NCBI GenBank assembly: GCA_902601455.1 | Contig: CACKNC010000005.1 | Location: forward strand, 1 to 64,000 | Origin: an uncultured Alphaproteobacteria bacterium | Lineage (GTDB): Bacteria > Pseudomonadota > Alphaproteobacteria > HIMB59 > GCA-002718135 | Length of the DNA stretch: 64,000 bases | Direction of reading: 5' to 3' | Shown here: one piece after another, positions 33,939 through 42,538 of the stretch | Layout: each line of letters opens with the position of its first letter | How positions within the stretch are numbered: position 1 is the first letter of the stretch | Made by a program: the position numbers and the translations under genes | The notes under the pieces: generated by a model | Told to the model about the DNA's origin: nothing | Database searches by the model: none | The model's input: only the letters and a program-made list of their open reading frames with translations

Positions 33939-34985
33939 ATGCCAAAAATTGAAATAAAAAATGTATATAAAATTTTTGGAAGTAATCCAGAGACAGTTTT
34001 ACCTATTGTTAAGGAAGGAGCATCAAAAGAAGATGTTTTGGAAAGAACAGGACACACTGTTGGATTAGATAATGTATCTATCAATATAGAGGAAGGTGAA
34101 ACCTTTGTTTGTATGGGATTATCAGGCTCTGGTAAATCAACTTTAATAAGGCATTTAAATAGGCTTATTGATCCAACTGATGGAGATATTATTGTTGATG
34201 GAACGAATGTTATGGAATTAAATGAAAAACAACTCATAGAGTTTAGAAAACATGAAATGAGTATGGTATTTCAACGCTTTGGATTATTTCCTCATAAAAC
34301 TGTATTAGAGAATGTTGGTTATGGATTAGAAATTCAAGGTAAAGAGCCTGAAGAAAGAAAAAAACTAGCTATGATACAAGTTGAGTCTGTGGGTTTACAG
34401 GGTTTTGAAAATCAATATCCAAGTCAACTTTCAGGAGGAATGCAACAACGAGTGGGTTTAGCTAGAGCTTTGGCAACTAATCCTCAAATACTTTTAATGG
34501 ATGAGGCTTTTAGTGCATTAGATCCTTTAATAAGAAGTGATATGCAAAATCAGTTAATTGAGCTTCAAGCAAAATTGAAGAAAACAATTGTTTTTATTAC
34601 GCATGACTTAGATGAATCATTAAGGTTGGGCGATCACATAGGAATTTTAAATGGTGGAAGATTAGTTCAAGCTGGCACACCAGAGGAAATTATTATGAGT
34701 CCAGCTGATGATTATGTAGAAGCATTTGTAAAGGATGTTAACAGGGCAAAAGTGCTGAGAGCCAAAACAGTTATGATTAAGGCAAATGAATTTAATTCCA
34801 GTGATTTAAAACTTGCCGATGTGTATAAAGTTGATGAAGGATCATATATTGAGCAATTTTTACCTAAAGTATTAGCTGATAGATGTACAGTTATGGTTGT
34901 AGACAAAATGGGGGATACAAAAGGTTATATAACTGAAAAAGAATTAGCTATTTCTCTTAGTAAAGATGGTTATAATTTAAAATAA
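33939..34985 (+). CDS. proV: Glycine betaine ABC transporter ATPase
   Basis: 348 residues. Walker A GLSGSGKST at 60-68, Q-loop VFQRFGLFPH, signature LSGGMQQR at 164-171, Walker B LLMDEA at 185-190. The N-terminal segment with the T-G-x-T-V-G pattern before the fold is typical of ProV. E. coli ProV has about 400 residues with two CBS domains that sense ionic strength; only about one CBS-sized region (residues 260-348) remains here, so osmotic gating may be weak or absent, fitting nutrient uptake. Confidence 0.88.
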   Translation: MPKIEIKNVYKIFGSNPETVLPIVKEGASKEDVLERTGHTVGLDNVSINIEEGETFVCMGLSGSGKSTLIRHLNRLIDPTDGDIIVDGTNVMELNEKQLIEFRKHEMSMVFQRFGLFPHKTVLENVGYGLEIQGKEPEERKKLAMIQVESVGLQGFENQYPSQLSGGMQQRVGLARALATNPQILLMDEAFSALDPLIRSDMQNQLIELQAKLKKTIVFITHDLDESLRLGDHIGILNGGRLVQAGTPEEIIMSPADDYVEAFVKDVNRAKVLRAKTVMIKANEFNSSDLKLADVYKVDEGSYIEQFLPKVLADRCTVMVVDKMGDTKGYITEKELAISLSKDGYNLK

Positions 34986-35002
34986 TTTTTTTTTTAAAAT
35001 TA

Positions 35003-35779
35003 ATGATTTTAAAAAATAAAAAATTTATAATCTCTGCAGCAGGTGATGGCATTGGTTTTTCAATTTCAAAATTAATTGTTCAAAATGGTGGCAAAGTTTA
35101 TTTAACGGACATAGATCCAAAAAAAATAAATAAGATAAATCGTAATAATAAATTTAAAAATAAAATATTTGCAAATCAGCTTGATGCAAATAATCATAAT
35201 CAGGTTAAGCAATACTTTAAATCTCTTTCAAATTTAAAAAAGATTGATGGTTTGATTAATAATGTCGGTATCGCTGGTCCTACAAAATATATAGAAAAAA
35301 TTACTAAAGAGGAGTGGCAAAATACAATTGAGACAAACCTTAATAGCCATTTCTCTTTTATAAAATTTGCTATCCCACTTTTAAAAAAAAATAAATCTGG
35401 ATCTATAATTAATTTATCATCCACAGCCGGTTTATTTGGTTTTCCTCAAAGAACTCCATATGCAGCAAGTAAATGGGCTATTATTGGATTGACCAAAAGT
35501 TTAGCGATGGAGCTTGGTAAGTTCAAAATTAGAGTAAATGCTATCTGTCCTGGTTCAGTAGAGGGTGACAGAATGAAAAGAGTAATAAGTGCGAAAGCAA
35601 AGCTACTAAAAGTAAATTCTAATAAAATACAACAAGAATTTGAATCGATGACTTCTATTAAATCTTTTGTTAACAAAGAAGATATAGCCTCAATGGCTGT
35701 TTATCTTTTAAGTGATAACTCTATCAATATTTCAGGCCAAGCTATAGCTATAGATGGTCATACTGAGAGAATGAATTAG
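35003..35779 (+). CDS. SDR family oxidoreductase
   Basis: 258-residue classical SDR. The nucleotide motif is AAGDGIGFS at 12-20, NNVG follows at 86-89, and the catalytic residues are S140, Y153 and K157 (YAASK). Residues NAICPGSVEGDRM and the C-terminal GQAIAIDGHTERMN are typical of a subfamily often annotated as 3-oxoacyl reductase-like. It lies between proV (17 bases) and the GMC oxidase gene (1-base overlap, TAGTG), so it belongs to the same quaternary-amine operon. Substrate unknown. Confidence 0.8.
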   Translation: MILKNKKFIISAAGDGIGFSISKLIVQNGGKVYLTDIDPKKINKINRNNKFKNKIFANQLDANNHNQVKQYFKSLSNLKKIDGLINNVGIAGPTKYIEKITKEEWQNTIETNLNSHFSFIKFAIPLLKKNKSGSIINLSSTAGLFGFPQRTPYAASKWAIIGLTKSLAMELGKFKIRVNAICPGSVEGDRMKRVISAKAKLLKVNSNKIQQEFESMTSIKSFVNKEDIASMAVYLLSDNSINISGQAIAIDGHTERMN

Positions 35780-37407
35780 TGAAAAAAACGTTTGATTATT
35801 TAATCATTGGCGCTGGATCAGCGGGGTGTGTTCTTGCGAATAGACTTTCAAAAGATAAAAAAACATCTGTTTGCTTGCTTGAGTCAGGACCTAAAAGTGA
35901 TACTTGGAAAGTGGATATGCCCAGTGCTTTGCTTTATACAATGCATGATCCGAAATATAATTGGAAGTATTATTCTGAGCCAGAACCCTACTTAAATAAT
36001 AGAAGAATATTTTGCCCAAGGGGAAAAATGTTAGGTGGCTGTTCTTCTCATAATGGTATGGTATTTGTTCGAGGCAATCCTTTAGATTTTGAAAGATGGG
36101 CATCTTATGACTTACCAAAATGGAGTTATAAAAATGTTTTACCTTATTTTAAAAAATTGGAGTCTTGGTCGGGAGGAGAAAATTTATATAGAGGAGGGAG
36201 TGGCCCTCTTAAGGTAAATAGATCAAAAATAGATAATGCATTTCCTTTAGCAAAATCACTTATAAAAGCAGCCACGGAAGCTGGATATGATACTTTTGAA
36301 GATTCAAATGGATTTAAGCAAGATGGTTTTGGAACATTTGATGTAACAATTGATAATGGTAAAAGACAAGGTGTATCAAGAGCTTATCTAAACGAAATTA
36401 AAGGATACAAAAATCTTACGATAGAACATAATACAGATGTTTCAAAAATAATTTTTAAGGAAAAAAAAGCAATTGGTGTAGAAATTAAAAGGAATAATCA
36501 TTCTGAGATATATTATTGTAATAAAGAGGTAATACTCTCATCAGGTTCTATTAATTCTCCAAAAATATTACAATTATCTGGCATAGGTGATGAAAAGGTA
36601 CTTAATCAAAATGGAATTGATATTATTAATCATTTGCCTGGGGTTGGAAAAAATTTACAAGATCATCTTGAGATTTATATTCAACATAAATCTAAAACTA
36701 AGGACACTTTATATAACTTATCAACAAATTATTTTACCCAAGCTATAGAAGGAGCTAAGTGGTTTTTATTAAAAAAAGGAATGCTAACTTATTCTCATCT
36801 TGAAGTTGGTGGTTTTGTTAAGACATCTGAAAAATATAAGCATCCTAATATACAATTACATTTTTTTCCTTCTTTGGTAATTAATCATGGATTAACTAAT
36901 CCCTCATTTGATGGTTTCCAGTTTCATGCAAGTCCAAATCGCCCTAAAAGTAGAGGTTTTGTCGAAATAAAATCGAATAATTATTTAGATCATCCAAAAA
37001 TACAATTTAATTATCTAGAGCATGAAGAAGATCTTCAGCAAATGAGGGATAGCGTAAAGATAGCAAATAAAATTTTTAAACAAGAAAGTATGAAAAAATA
37101 TTTAGGTGATCAATTAAGGCCTGGATATAATGCTTCTGATAATGAATTAGATGAGATAATAAGAAATACAGCAGATACAGCTTATCATCCATCTTGTACT
37201 AATAAAATGGGAATGGACAGTATGTCTGTTGTAGATGAGGAAACGAAAGTTTATGGTGTAGAAAACTTGAGGGTAATTGACTCTTCAATTATGCCAGATA
37301 TTTTGAGTGGCAACTTAAACGCAGGTACAATTATGATTGCAGAGAAGGCCGCTGATATGATACTTGGAAAGCAAGAAGCTCCTATTGAAGCAAATTATTA
37401 TAGTTAA
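35779..37407 (+). CDS. GMC family oxidoreductase, choline dehydrogenase-like
   Basis: 542 residues starting with GTG. The FAD-binding GAGSAGCVLANRL begins at residue 11, the second GMC signature is in PRGKMLGGCSSHNGMVFVRG, and the catalytic His lies in TAYHPSCTNKMG near 472-482, with NLRVIDSSIMP and GNLNAGTIMIAEKAAD at the end. These match BetA and other alcohol oxidases of the family. Location after proXWV supports choline or a related amino-alcohol as substrate, but GMC specificity is hard to predict. The final TTAA is shared with the convergent aldo/keto reductase stop. Confidence 0.8.
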   Translation: MKKTFDYLIIGAGSAGCVLANRLSKDKKTSVCLLESGPKSDTWKVDMPSALLYTMHDPKYNWKYYSEPEPYLNNRRIFCPRGKMLGGCSSHNGMVFVRGNPLDFERWASYDLPKWSYKNVLPYFKKLESWSGGENLYRGGSGPLKVNRSKIDNAFPLAKSLIKAATEAGYDTFEDSNGFKQDGFGTFDVTIDNGKRQGVSRAYLNEIKGYKNLTIEHNTDVSKIIFKEKKAIGVEIKRNNHSEIYYCNKEVILSSGSINSPKILQLSGIGDEKVLNQNGIDIINHLPGVGKNLQDHLEIYIQHKSKTKDTLYNLSTNYFTQAIEGAKWFLLKKGMLTYSHLEVGGFVKTSEKYKHPNIQLHFFPSLVINHGLTNPSFDGFQFHASPNRPKSRGFVEIKSNNYLDHPKIQFNYLEHEEDLQQMRDSVKIANKIFKQESMKKYLGDQLRPGYNASDNELDEIIRNTADTAYHPSCTNKMGMDSMSVVDEETKVYGVENLRVIDSSIMPDILSGNLNAGTIMIAEKAADMILGKQEAPIEANYYS

Positions 37408-38429
37408 TTCTTACTAGAGGCAGACCACAAATTGATGTCCTCATCTTTTGCAAACTTATCAATTAGTTTTAATTCATTTTTATTAAAATTTAGATTATTT
37501 AAACTATCAAGGCATTCATCTAATTGTTTCAGTGTTCTTGCACCAATTAAAGCAGAAGTTACTTCTTTGTGTCTTAAAACCCAAGATAATGCCATTTGGC
37601 TAATTGTCTGGTTTCTTTTATTGGCTATTTTTTTTAAATTAATAATCTTTTCTTTATAACTTTTTGTTATTAATTGTGGACTTAATGATGAATCTTCATT
37701 TGCTCGAGAAATTTTAGGTATTTTATTAATATATTTCTCTGAGAGCATTCCTTGTGCAAGAGGGGAAAAAGCAATACAACCCATTCCGAGCTTTTTTAAA
37801 GTTTTTAATAAATTTTTTTCTACCCATCTATTGATCATTGAATAAGAAGGTTGATGAATTAAGCAAGTTATATCTCTCTGCTTTAAAAGCTTATACATTT
37901 TAATTGTTTGTTTTGATGAATAAGAGGATATCCCTATATAGAGAGCTTTGCCTTGATAAACTGCTCGATGTAAAGCATCTGCAGTCTCCTCTAAAGGTGT
38001 ATTAGGGTCAAATCTATGAGAGTAAAAAATATCTACATAATCTAAATTCATTCTTTTAAGGCTTTGATCAAGACTCGCTATTATGTATTTTTTTGAACCC
38101 CATTCTCCATAAGGTCCTGGCCACATATCGTAACCCGCTTTTGAGGATATTAATATTTCATCTCTATATTGTTTTAGCTCCTTTGATATAATTTTCCCAA
38201 AATTGTACTCTGCAGAACCAGGTGGTGGCCCATAATTATTAGCTAGATCAAAATGAGTTACCCCTCTATCGAAAGCTCTAAAAATCATTTTTTTAGATTC
38301 TTGCTTAATAGACTTGCCACCAAAATTATGCCAAAGTCCAAGCGTAATTTGTGGTAAATCTAAACCACTATTTCCACATCTTTTAAAATTATTGTATGAA
38401 TATCTATTTGAGCTAGGAACATAAGACAT
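37404..38429 (-). CDS. Aldo/keto reductase, YghZ/Gpr-like
   Basis: 341 residues. The N-terminus (NRYSYNNFKRCGNSGLDLP, then LGLWHNFG) is the fingerprint of the YghZ group, L-glyceraldehyde-3-phosphate reductase-like enzymes. FDLANNYGPPPGSAE carries the catalytic Asp and Tyr, ISSKAGYDMWPG the Lys, and FYSHRFDPNTPLEE the His. It reduces small aldehydes with NADPH. It is unlinked functionally to its neighbours as far as I can see; it may detoxify aldehydes made by the amine pathways. Confidence 0.87.
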   Translation of the reverse strand: MSYVPSSNRYSYNNFKRCGNSGLDLPQITLGLWHNFGGKSIKQESKKMIFRAFDRGVTHFDLANNYGPPPGSAEYNFGKIISKELKQYRDEILISSKAGYDMWPGPYGEWGSKKYIIASLDQSLKRMNLDYVDIFYSHRFDPNTPLEETADALHRAVYQGKALYIGISSYSSKQTIKMYKLLKQRDITCLIHQPSYSMINRWVEKNLLKTLKKLGMGCIAFSPLAQGMLSEKYINKIPKISRANEDSSLSPQLITKSYKEKIINLKKIANKRNQTISQMALSWVLRHKEVTSALIGARTLKQLDECLDSLNNLNFNKNELKLIDKFAKDEDINLWSASSKN

Positions 38430-38472
38430 TTGACTTATGTTAATTAAATTAAAAATTAGCTATTTAGAAGTG

Positions 38473-38646
38473 CTAATTTTTTCTTAAAGTCCAACCGTAT
38501 CTTTCAGAGTAGTAGGCATTTGAATTATCAATTGCATCAAAATTAATTTGTGCATCTAATGATTTTTCAATAACCTTATTCTCTAAAGATTTACTATCGT
38601 GACTTGAAATATACTCTTCGTTAATATTTTTTTCATTTTTATTCAT
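38473..38646 (-). CDS. Small acidic ORF, 57 residues, unknown function
   Basis: This ORF occupies most of the 329-base gap between the aldo/keto reductase and the XRE regulator. It runs from ATG at 38646 to TAG at 38473. The product starts MNKNEKNINEEY and ends NAYYSERYGWTLRKN; it has no membrane segment or signal peptide. Support for it being real: codons are not the pure A/T filler of non-coding gaps, and the bases before its ATG (TTGTAAAATATGTAAATT) closely match those before the regulator's ATG on the other strand (TTGTAAATTTTGTAAATT). I do not recognise the family. Confidence 0.5.
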   Translation of the reverse strand: MNKNEKNINEEYISSHDSKSLENKVIEKSLDAQINFDAIDNSNAYYSERYGWTLRKN

Positions 38647-38647
38647 A

Positions 38648-38757
38648 ATTTACATATTTTACAATAAGCAGAATAAATCAAGAAAATACTGGAAAATTAG
38701 GGTAAATCTTGTAAAAAAAGTATTTATGTAATATGTAAATTTGTAAATTTTGTAAAT
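38648..38757. promoter_or_regulatory. Divergent promoter with repeated TGTAAA boxes
   Basis: TGTAAA-type boxes occur at 38709-38716 (TTGTAAAA), 38734-38740, 38742-38748 and 38751-38757 (TGTAAAT) facing the XRE gene, spaced 8-9 bases, and in inverted orientation at 38648-38654 (ATTTACA) and 38657-38664 (TTTTACAA) facing the small ORF. Regulators of the ScfR/RamB/PrpR class recognise TTTGCAAA-like sites, so these TTTGTAAA-like boxes are good candidates for autoregulation. Both start codons directly follow a TGTAAATT box, which leaves no room for a ribosome site. Confidence 0.55.
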
Positions 38758-38758
38758 T

Positions 38759-40198
38759 ATGCAAATAAACGAATTATCAAATATTGGCTCAAAAATAAGA
38801 AAAGAAAGACGTACTCGCGGATTTTCTCAATCTGAATTATCTAAAAAATTAGATATTTCAGCTAGTTATTTAAATTTATTAGAAAGTGGTCGCAGAACTA
38901 TAACAGTTCCACTTTTAATAAAAGTTGGGAACGAATTAGGTTTATCACTCAAGGATTTAACTTTGGAGAGCAATCAAAGAATCTTATCCGACGTTATGGA
39001 TGTTTTAAGTAATGAGATGTTTGAAGATTTAGATATAACAAATCAAGAAACAACAGAATTTATAAGCTCCAATCCAAGCATAGCTAAGGCACTTTTAGCT
39101 CTTAACGATGCACATAAATCTTTTAAAGAAGATATGCAAAATAGACTAGAGTCGATGGATGTTAATTCTTCAGTAGTCGAAAGTCCTAGCCGTCTTCCCG
39201 TTGAAGTGGTTTCTGATTTTTTACAAGATAATAAAAATTATTTTCATCAAATAGAACTAGCCTCTGAAATTATTAGGAAGCAAGCAGGTTTAAATGATGG
39301 GCATAATATTGGATCGGGTTTAAAATTAACTAATTATTTAAAAGAAAAACATTTAATTAATGTTCAAATAGTTCCTGCAAGTGAAGAATTAAAGTCAGTG
39401 AGAAAATTTGATAAAGAAAAAAAATTATTTCAGCTTTCTGAAATGCTCACATATACCTCGAGAAACTTTCATTTAGCTTATCAAGTAGCATATCTTGAGT
39501 CAGAAGATATAATAGATGAAATTATAAACACTAATAATATTGAATCTGAGGAAGTAAGACCTTTATTAAAGATTTCTCTATTAAATTATTTCGCTTCATC
39601 GATGCTTATGCCATATGATGATTTTCTCATTAATGCAAAAAAAAATAAATATGATGTTGAGATTTTAATGCATCATTATGCTTGTAGTTTTGAACAAGTT
39701 ACTCACAGACTAACCAATTTACAAAAACCAGGTAATGAAGGTGTCCCATTTCATTTTTTAAAAACTGACATAGCAGGGAATGTATCTAAAAGATTTTCAT
39801 TATCTGGAATCCATATACCTAGGCATGGAGGCTCATGTCCAAGATGGAATGTTTATATTGCATTTTTAAATCCTGGAAAAATACACCCTCAAATATCCAG
39901 AATGCCAGACGGTAAAGTATATTTTTGCATTGCGCGTGCCTTTGAAAAAGGAATTGAGAAACACGGTATGCCTAAAAGTTTTGTATCTATTGGATTAGGA
40001 TGTGATGTTAAATATGCAAAAGATTTAATATATTCTGAGGGTATGGATATTGAAAATAAAAAATTACAAACGCCAATTGGCGTTTCCTGCAGAATATGCC
40101 CACGTATTGAGTGCCAACAAAGAGCTTTTCCTCCAATAGATAAAGAATTAAAATTAGATATAAATTTTAGAGGCACTTCTCCTTACGTAACACTCTAA
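38759..40198 (+). CDS. XRE regulator with IrrE-like and DUF2083 domains (ScfR/RamB type)
   Basis: 479 residues. Residues 12-66 form an XRE helix-turn-helix (SKIRKERRTRGFSQSEL, then SASYLNLLESGRR). The middle (about 150-330) corresponds to the IrrE N-terminal-like region, here without an obvious HExxH zinc motif. The C-terminal domain has PRHGGSCPRWN and the cysteines C444, C447 and C452 in CRICPRIECQQRAFPP, the hallmark of DUF2083 short-chain fatty acyl regulators. The family senses acyl-CoA or redox state and controls carbon metabolism such as propionate or glyoxylate pathways. The stop (CTAA) is shared with the convergent carnitine dehydrogenase gene. Confidence 0.87.
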   Translation: MQINELSNIGSKIRKERRTRGFSQSELSKKLDISASYLNLLESGRRTITVPLLIKVGNELGLSLKDLTLESNQRILSDVMDVLSNEMFEDLDITNQETTEFISSNPSIAKALLALNDAHKSFKEDMQNRLESMDVNSSVVESPSRLPVEVVSDFLQDNKNYFHQIELASEIIRKQAGLNDGHNIGSGLKLTNYLKEKHLINVQIVPASEELKSVRKFDKEKKLFQLSEMLTYTSRNFHLAYQVAYLESEDIIDEIINTNNIESEEVRPLLKISLLNYFASSMLMPYDDFLINAKKNKYDVEILMHHYACSFEQVTHRLTNLQKPGNEGVPFHFLKTDIAGNVSKRFSLSGIHIPRHGGSCPRWNVYIAFLNPGKIHPQISRMPDGKVYFCIARAFEKGIEKHGMPKSFVSIGLGCDVKYAKDLIYSEGMDIENKKLQTPIGVSCRICPRIECQQRAFPPIDKELKLDINFRGTSPYVTL

Positions 40199-41130
40199 AT
40201 TTTATATTTTAATAATAAATTTTGCAAATCTATTAAAAAATTATCTCTACGGTTTGATAAACTATTTATAGATTTATTTTTTGATTGGGCTTTAGTTCCC
40301 TCTATAATTTTCTTTTTAAGACTTTTACTTAGTGTCGGTGCTTTAAGTTTTGTCCAAGGTAATTTTAATGCAGGACCAAATTGTTCTAGCATATGCTCCA
40401 TACCCATTTTTCCACCTGCTAAATGAAAAGTTAAAAAAGTTCCCATCAAAGACCATCTTAATCCAGGACCATAAATTATTGCATCATCTAAATCTTTTGT
40501 TGTTGCGTAACCTTCGTTTATAATATGTAATGACTCTCTCCACATAGACTCCTGTAATCTGTCGGAGAGATATCCAGGTAATTCTTTCTTTAAAATTAAT
40601 GTTTTCATTCCAATATTCGAATAAAATTTATCTGCCTTATTGATAAATCTTTTATCTGTTTTTTTGCCTGGCACTAATTCAACTAAAGGTAAAAGATAAA
40701 CAGGATTAAATGGATGTGCAATGATTAATCTTTTAGGATTAAGACATTGTGATTGAATTTTGCTTGGTAAAAGTCCTGAGGAGCTTGATGCAATTATTGT
40801 ATTTTTTTTTGCATACTTACTTATTTCCTTAACAATTTTTATCTTTAAAATTTCATTTTCTGGAGCATTTTCTTGTATCAAGTCTGCATTTTTGACTGCT
40901 TCTTGTATAGATTTACAAAATTTAAGCTGTTTTGATAAATTAATATTTTTTTTGTAAATTTTTTTTAATATGGGTTTAGCTCTTTTAATCTCATTTTCTA
41001 AAAATTTTTTTTGTTTTAATTGCGGATCGTAAACACAAATTGTTTTTTGATTAAATAAAAACCTTATTATCCATCCAGCCCCAATTACGCCAGTGCCAAT
41101 AACTGCAATGTTTTCTATTGGCTGTTTCAC
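40195..41130 (-). CDS. cdhA: L-carnitine 3-dehydrogenase
   Basis: 311 residues, start GTG at 41130. The Rossmann motif GTGVIGAGW at 12-20 followed by VYDPQL, then IQENAPEN near 90, ASSSSGLLPS near 115 and AHPFNPVYLLPLVELVPG near 138-155 follow the 3-hydroxyacyl-CoA dehydrogenase family in the branch that oxidises free carnitine. It would turn L-carnitine into 3-dehydrocarnitine with NAD. The assignment is strengthened by the neighbours, a BKACE enzyme and a hotdog thioesterase, the same trio as Pseudomonas cdhA, cdhC and cdhB. Confidence 0.85.
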   Translation of the reverse strand: MKQPIENIAVIGTGVIGAGWIIRFLFNQKTICVYDPQLKQKKFLENEIKRAKPILKKIYKKNINLSKQLKFCKSIQEAVKNADLIQENAPENEILKIKIVKEISKYAKKNTIIASSSSGLLPSKIQSQCLNPKRLIIAHPFNPVYLLPLVELVPGKKTDKRFINKADKFYSNIGMKTLILKKELPGYLSDRLQESMWRESLHIINEGYATTKDLDDAIIYGPGLRWSLMGTFLTFHLAGGKMGMEHMLEQFGPALKLPWTKLKAPTLSKSLKKKIIEGTKAQSKNKSINSLSNRRDNFLIDLQNLLLKYKI

Positions 41131-41135
41131 TTAAC

Positions 41136-42026
41136 TTAAAAGTGCTTTTTCAGATTTAATTTAACTCTAGCTTCTTTAGGAGTAAGAATTTTTGCACCTA
41201 GATCACTAATAATTCTAGATGATTTCTCTACTAACTGAGCATTTGAAGCTAGTACGCCTTTTTCCAAATATAAATTATCCTCAAGTCCAACTCTTACATT
41301 TCCACCAAGTATAACTGATTGAGCAACCATAGGCATTTGATGCCTTCCTATACCAAAGCCTGCCCAATTAGCTTCATCTGGAACCATATCTGCCATTACT
41401 TTCATAGAGGCTGTAGTTGCTGGAGACCCCCATGGAATACCTAAGCATATTTGATATAAAGGAGGGGAGTCTACTAAACCCTCTTTATATAGTTGATTAG
41501 CGAACCATAGGTGACCCATTTCGAAAGCTTCCATTTCTGGTTTAATTCCTAGCTCTTGCATTTTTTTTGCAGCTGCTCTTAATTGAACAGGGGTATGTAT
41601 AAAAGTCATATTTGAGTCGCCAAAATTTAATGATCCGCAGTCTAAAGTGCAAATTTCTGGTAATAATTCTTCAACGTGCTCAAGTCTATCAAGTGCGTGG
41701 ATCATGTCAGTATTAGGACCAACTGGATTAAGTGGATCTTTTCCTTCACCAACTTCAAAATCGCCGCCCATTCCAGTTGTAAAATTAATAATTACATCTG
41801 TATCTGAAGATCGAATACGATCTGCTACTTCTTTATAATATTTAAGTTTTCTACTTGGCTTCCCATCAGGTTCTCTTACATGTATATGTGCAACAGCTGC
41901 TCCTGCTTTAGCAGCTTCTATAGAAGCTTCGGCTATTTGTTTTGGCGTTATTGGAAGATCAGGGTGTTTGCTTACACTGTCTCCCGATCCAGTGACCGCA
42001 CAACTAATTACAACTTCATTATTCAT
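41136..42026 (-). CDS. cdhC: 3-dehydrocarnitine cleavage enzyme (BKACE family)
   Basis: 296 residues. The beta-keto acid cleavage family has a zinc site formed by two His of HIHVREPDG (H47 and H49) and later residues; here ISCAVTGSG opens the protein, INFTTGMGG follows near 100-108, and [10 protein letters not shown] near 195. BKACE enzymes swap the end of a beta-keto acid onto acetyl-CoA: with dehydrocarnitine this gives acetoacetate and betainyl-CoA. It ends 5 bases before cdhA starts, and diverges from the thioesterase gene by 43 bases. Confidence 0.87.
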   Translation of the reverse strand: MNNEVVISCAVTGSGDSVSKHPDLPITPKQIAEASIEAAKAGAAVAHIHVREPDGKPSRKLKYYKEVADRIRSSDTDVIINFTTGMGGDFEVGEGKDPLNPVGPNTDMIHALDRLEHVEELLPEICTLDCGSLNFGDSNMTFIHTPVQLRAAAKKMQELGIKPEMEAFEMGHLWFANQLYKEGLVDSPPLYQICLGIPWGSPATTASMKVMADMVPDEANWAGFGIGRHQMPMVAQSVILGGNVRVGLEDNLYLEKGVLASNAQLVEKSSRIISDLGAKILTPKEARVKLNLKKHF

Positions 42027-42069
42027 TTTTCTTAAAAAATGATGTATCTTAGATAATTAAATTAAACAA

Positions 42070-42537
42070 GTGTCTATGTATCTAAAAACAGGAAAAGTTT
42101 TACCAGAATGGACTGACTATAATGGTCACATGAATTTGGCTTTTTATATTCATCTTTTTGACTCTTCCTGGGAAGTTCTATTAGAAAAATTTAACATTGG
42201 AGAAAATTCTGCCAAAAATGAAAAAAGAACTACATTTGCAGTAGAGTCCCATACTACTTATGACATGGAAGTTAAGGTTGATGATGAGGTAGATATGAAT
42301 TTAGTTTTTTTAGATTTTGATAAAAAAAGATTAGTTTATAAACTTGAGATGATACATAAAAAAGAAAAATACCTTGCCTCAACAACAGAAGTTTGTTCTT
42401 TGTATGTTGATTTAAGTACTAGAAAAGTAACTGAATTTGAGGATAGTAAAAGAGATTTAATTCAAGGTTTTATAAATTCAAATAAAGATAATTTTAATTC
42501 AGATAACTTACATCTCATAGATAAGCTTAAAAAATAG
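42070..42537 (+). CDS. cdhB: Betainyl-CoA thioesterase (hotdog fold)
   Basis: 155 residues with PEWTDYNGHMNLAFYIHLFD at about 10-29, the conserved hotdog segment with its active Asp and the helix after it, and FAVESHTTYDMEV as the next strand. This sequence type is found with carnitine dehydrogenase, either as a partner or fused to it, and would hydrolyse betainyl-CoA to glycine betaine and CoA. The start is GTG at 42070, with an ATG two codons later as alternative. It is convergent with the HD-domain gene, one base apart. Confidence 0.8.
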   Translation: MSMYLKTGKVLPEWTDYNGHMNLAFYIHLFDSSWEVLLEKFNIGENSAKNEKRTTFAVESHTTYDMEVKVDDEVDMNLVFLDFDKKRLVYKLEMIHKKEKYLASTTEVCSLYVDLSTRKVTEFEDSKRDLIQGFINSNKDNFNSDNLHLIDKLKK

Positions 42538-42538
42538 T

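Noticed and set aside
33929..34237. 102-residue minus-strand ORF opposite the start of proV
   Set aside because: Covers Walker A of proV on the other strand and has low-complexity Ser/Pro content of an antisense frame.
38701..38757. TGTAAA boxes as a CRISPR-like or satellite repeat
   Set aside because: Only short 7-8 base units at 8-9 base spacing confined to one promoter, typical of operator sites.
39889..40176. 95-residue minus-strand ORF opposite the regulator's C-terminus
   Set aside because: Antisense to the Cys-rich DUF2083 region of the XRE regulator, which is clearly coding on the plus strand.
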